Source: an uncultured Lachnospiraceae bacterium
GTDB lineage: Bacteria > Bacillota > Clostridia > Lachnospirales > Lachnospiraceae
Assembly (NCBI GenBank): GCA_945787485.1
Contig: CALZHV010000092.1
Location: 1 to 8,082, forward strand
Direction: 5' to 3'
Length of the DNA: 8,082 bases
Of the stretch, positions 6,377-8,082 are shown one piece after another. The position numbers and the translations under genes were made by a program. The first letter of the stretch is position 1. Every line of letters starts with the position of its first letter. The notes under the pieces were generated by a model, which saw only the letters and a program-made list of their open reading frames with translations, had not been told where the DNA came from and made no database searches.

Positions 6377-7744
6377 TTGAATACAGTAAATATGTATGAA
6401 TTTTTTCCGTGGACATGGATTATGCACCTTGTGCGTGTGCTTATAACATACAATATTGTATTCGTAGTATTGGAAGACAAATACAATAAGGCTGTAACAT
6501 TCTTTTCATTGCTAATTCCCTCTATGGTATACTCTTATATTACTTTACAGGTAGGTTCAGAAAAAACCGAAGTGCTTTCCATGTTCTTATACTACATTTT
6601 GCAGTTTGTAATATGCCTTATTGTTACAAAAGGGAAACTCTTTTCAAAGTTGTTTTGTTCTATTTTTTCACTTGTAACTTGGATAGTCAGCTCTATGATT
6701 TATGAATTAGTACGAACATTTTATTCGGGTGTCAATATGTCAGTAGGGCTTTCATATGAAATGTCTCTTATTGATTTTATTACCTCAGTTCTTATGGTAT
6801 ACGCATTCTCATTTATAACTGTTGCCTTTATAAAATTCTTCCAAAGCAAGACAAAAAAGGGTTTTTCGTATAATACAAAGCTTAATTATCTATTCCTATT
6901 TCCTATTACGCACTTACTTATTACATACGAAAACTTTTCTATTTTTCACTTATTAAGTGATGAGCAGAAAAATGCTTTTTATAAAAATCACCCATACAGC
7001 GAAGCGTCTATGGTTATTGCTACTTTGTTATGTATGATAATAGACTTTGTAATACTTTTCTTGGCGGACCACATAGAAAAGGTTGAAGAAAAAAACATTA
7101 ACTCACAGCGAGAACTGCTAAAAAACAAGCTTGATTATCAGCAAATGATGATGATAAAAGAGGAAAAGCAGCAACTCAGAAAAATAAAACATGACTATTC
7201 AAACATACTTACAACGGCAAAAGGCTTTATAGAAATAGGAAAGCCTGAAAAGGCACTGTCTATTCTTAAAGATGCAAATGACGATTTAACAGGCATTGCC
7301 GGATTCTCACTATGTTCAAACGAAACAATAAATACTGTAATATATATGAAAACTCTTCAGGCAAAGAAAAGAGGAGTAACGCTGAAAACCGATATTTCAG
7401 AAGAATATTCGGTTTTGCCCGAAGATTATGATTTGTGCAGAATTTTGGGAAACATCATAGATAACTCCATAAATGCCGTGTCTGTTCTTGAAGAAAACAA
7501 AGAATGTAAAATAATCATTGAAATAAACAGTGATCAAATCATTATCAAAAGTATAAACCGTTTTAAGCAAGAAGAAAAGTCATCAAGTAAAATGCGGGAC
7601 CACGGTAACGGCTTGGGTATAATCAAAGAGATAACCAAAAAATATAACGGTAAATTTATCACAAGGAAAACTGACAATGTTTGGATCAGCGAGGTATATC
7701 TGCAAAATATAAAAAATGCAAATAGCTACCCCCCCGAATTTTAG
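6377..7744 (+). CDS. AgrC-like membrane sensor histidine kinase (HPK10 / GHKL type)
   Basis: This 455-residue kinase is the partner of the upstream LytTR regulator. The N-terminal half is a polytopic sensor with about six or seven hydrophobic segments (roughly 15-32, 41-58, 68-85, 90-112, 131-155, 169-187, 212-231), as in AgrC-type peptide sensors. A charged coiled-coil linker (232-265) follows. The phospho-acceptor is H272 in RKIKHDYSN (268-276), the R-x-x-x-H-D-x-x-N form typical of this class. The GHKL ATP-binding domain has its N box at 353-369 (N359, D362, N363) and its glycine box at 409-414 (HGNGLG). The classical D-x-G-x-G box between them is not obvious, as is common in AgrC relatives. 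Translation begins at TTG. The final residues (about 446-455, ending YPPEF) are encoded by a C7 run and a tandem repeat and look like a non-conserved tail. The ligand is unknown. No agrD or agrB gene is adjacent. Confidence 0.93.
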   Translation: MNTVNMYEFFPWTWIMHLVRVLITYNIVFVVLEDKYNKAVTFFSLLIPSMVYSYITLQVGSEKTEVLSMFLYYILQFVICLIVTKGKLFSKLFCSIFSLVTWIVSSMIYELVRTFYSGVNMSVGLSYEMSLIDFITSVLMVYAFSFITVAFIKFFQSKTKKGFSYNTKLNYLFLFPITHLLITYENFSIFHLLSDEQKNAFYKNHPYSEASMVIATLLCMIIDFVILFLADHIEKVEEKNINSQRELLKNKLDYQQMMMIKEEKQQLRKIKHDYSNILTTAKGFIEIGKPEKALSILKDANDDLTGIAGFSLCSNETINTVIYMKTLQAKKRGVTLKTDISEEYSVLPEDYDLCRILGNIIDNSINAVSVLEENKECKIIIEINSDQIIIKSINRFKQEEKSSSKMRDHGNGLGIIKEITKKYNGKFITRKTDNVWISEVYLQNIKNANSYPPEF

Positions 7745-7766
7745 CCTAATCGAATTTTAGCCCAAT
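7735..7766. repeat. Two tandem 16-bp repeats at the 3' end of the kinase gene
   Basis: CGAATTTTAGCCTAAT (7735-7750) is followed directly by CGAATTTTAGCCCAAT (7751-7766), with 15 of 16 bases identical. The kinase stop codon TAG lies in the first copy. A run of seven C (7729-7735) precedes and joins the repeat, which is striking in A+T-rich DNA. Confidence 0.85.
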
Positions 7767-7820
7767 TCTGTTTCTTAATATTCTACTCTTCAGTTTTATC
7801 AATATCAAAGAAAATTCATC

Positions 7821-7862
7821 AAAAAAGAGGTTTGACCAAAACATTGGTCAAACCTCTTTTTT
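7821..7862. terminator. Bidirectional rho-independent terminator shared by the kinase operon and tRNA-Thr
   Basis: A perfect 19-bp inverted repeat (7821-7839 with 7844-7862) encloses a four-base AACA loop. The outermost six pairs are an A-run on the left and a T-run on the right, so a U-tract follows the hairpin in either direction. It lies 76 bp after the kinase stop for rightward transcription and directly at the 3' end of the leftward tRNA gene. The last T of the rightward U-tract (7862) is the complement of the final A of the tRNA CCA end. Confidence 0.95.
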
Positions 7863-7938
7863 GGAGCTGGAGATGGGACTTGAACCCACGAGCCTACTGA
7901 TTACGAATCAGTTGCGCTACCAACTGCGCCACTCCAGC
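7862..7938 (-). tRNA. tRNA-Thr, anticodon CGU (reads ACG)
   Basis: This folds as a complete cloverleaf: acceptor GCTGGAG/CTCCAGC, D stem GCGC/GCGC around AGTTGGTA, anticodon stem ACTGA/TCAGT around loop TTCGTAA, and T stem GTGGG/CCCAT around TTCAAGT. The anticodon CGT gives threonine. The discriminator is T, followed by an encoded CCA (7862-7864). The length is 77 because the variable region (AGGCTC) is six bases rather than the usual five. It is transcribed toward the T7SS/kinase region, has its own promoter and is followed at once by a terminator. Confidence 0.97.
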
Positions 7939-7994
7939 TTGTATTCAGTTTTTGAATGATGTGTTTGATAATCATTTGCTACTTGCTACTGATT

Positions 7995-8022
7995 ATTATA
8001 GCATACTTTTTCTATTTTTCAA
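7995..8022 (-). promoter_or_regulatory. Sigma-A-type promoter of tRNA-Thr
   Basis: Reading leftward, TTGAAA (8017-8022) and a perfect TATAAT (7995-8000) are separated by 16 bp. The predicted start is near 7988, about 50 nt before the mature tRNA 5' end. This fits a single tRNA transcript processed at its 5' end. Confidence 0.75.
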
Positions 8023-8082
8023 GCAATTCATTCAAAGAATTGAAAACAAATTCTACCGACCTTGCTCTTACCTCGTTTCTGC
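8012..8082 (-). CDS. Possible C-terminal end of an upstream gene (runs off right edge)
   Basis: A frame entering from the right edge encodes RNEVRARSVEFVFNSLNELL followed by EK and a TAG at 8012-8014. The residues alternate as in an amphipathic helix (V, F, V, F, L, L, L on one face), which looks like a genuine protein end. The stop falls just before the tRNA promoter, with the -35 box overlapping the last codons. Only 22 codons are visible, so no family can be named and a chance open frame is possible. Confidence 0.4.
   Translation of the reverse strand, partial: RNEVRARSVEFVFNSLNELLEK

Noticed and set aside
6370..6399. Short frame from ATG at 6370 between the regulator and kinase, as a possible leader or pheromone peptide
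   Set aside because: It is only nine codons, lies too close to the AGGAGG and overlaps the kinase start in another frame. It has no AgrD-like features.
7862..7938. tRNA-Thr as the integration site of a mobile island carrying the T7SS and regulator genes
   Set aside because: No integrase is visible. The tRNA 3' end joins directly to its own terminator, and no second copy of the tRNA 3' end was noticed in the window. Without the left flank this cannot be supported.
1..8082. CRISPR arrays, insertion sequences or transposase remnants
   Set aside because: No regularly spaced repeats, terminal inverted repeats or transposase-like coding sequence were seen. The 16-bp tandem pair at 7735-7766 has no spacers.

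Overview
The window looks like chromosome of a low-GC Bacillota bacterium, most likely a gut-type Clostridia relative. The reasons are the strong A+T bias, AGGAGG-type ribosome binding sites, GTG and TTG starts, the standard genetic code, an encoded tRNA CCA end, and Firmicutes-type gene families (type VIIb secretion, LytTR/AgrC-like signalling). No species can be named from the sequence alone.

Left two thirds (1-5366, all minus strand, read right to left): the beginning of a type VIIb secretion (T7SSb, WXG100/Esx) operon. Its order is essC-like motor ATPase, yukD/esaB-like ubiquitin-fold protein, WXG100 (EsxA/YukE-like) protein, then a second small Esx-like protein cut by the left edge. The genes are tightly packed: a TAATG overlap between essC and yukD, a 24-nt gap, then an 11-nt gap in which the ribosome binding site overlaps the previous stop codon. 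The membrane partners EssB/YukC, EsaA and EssA are not in the window. If present, they lie beyond the left edge or elsewhere.

Middle (5367-5650): a 284-bp divergent intergenic region. It holds a good extended -10 promoter for the rightward genes, a weak candidate promoter for the leftward T7SS operon, and two sets of direct repeats that could be regulator sites.

Right third (5651-7744, plus strand): a two-gene operon for an AgrA-like LytTR response regulator and an AgrC-like multi-membrane-span histidine kinase. It sits head to head with the T7SS operon, so control of secretion by this pair is an attractive but unproven inference. No autoinducing-peptide precursor or AgrB processing protease is present. 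The kinase gene ends inside a 16-bp tandem repeat. It is followed by a very strong bidirectional terminator shared with a minus-strand tRNA-Thr(CGU) gene, which has its own sigma-A-type promoter. A short open frame at the right edge may be the end of another minus-strand gene.

The main system is a recognisable T7SSb locus rather than a wholly new one. The unusual points are a WXG100 protein with FGG instead of WxG, an EssC whose second ATPase domain has Asn where the Walker B acidic residue is expected and whose third domain has lost its P-loop, and the divergent Agr-like regulator.
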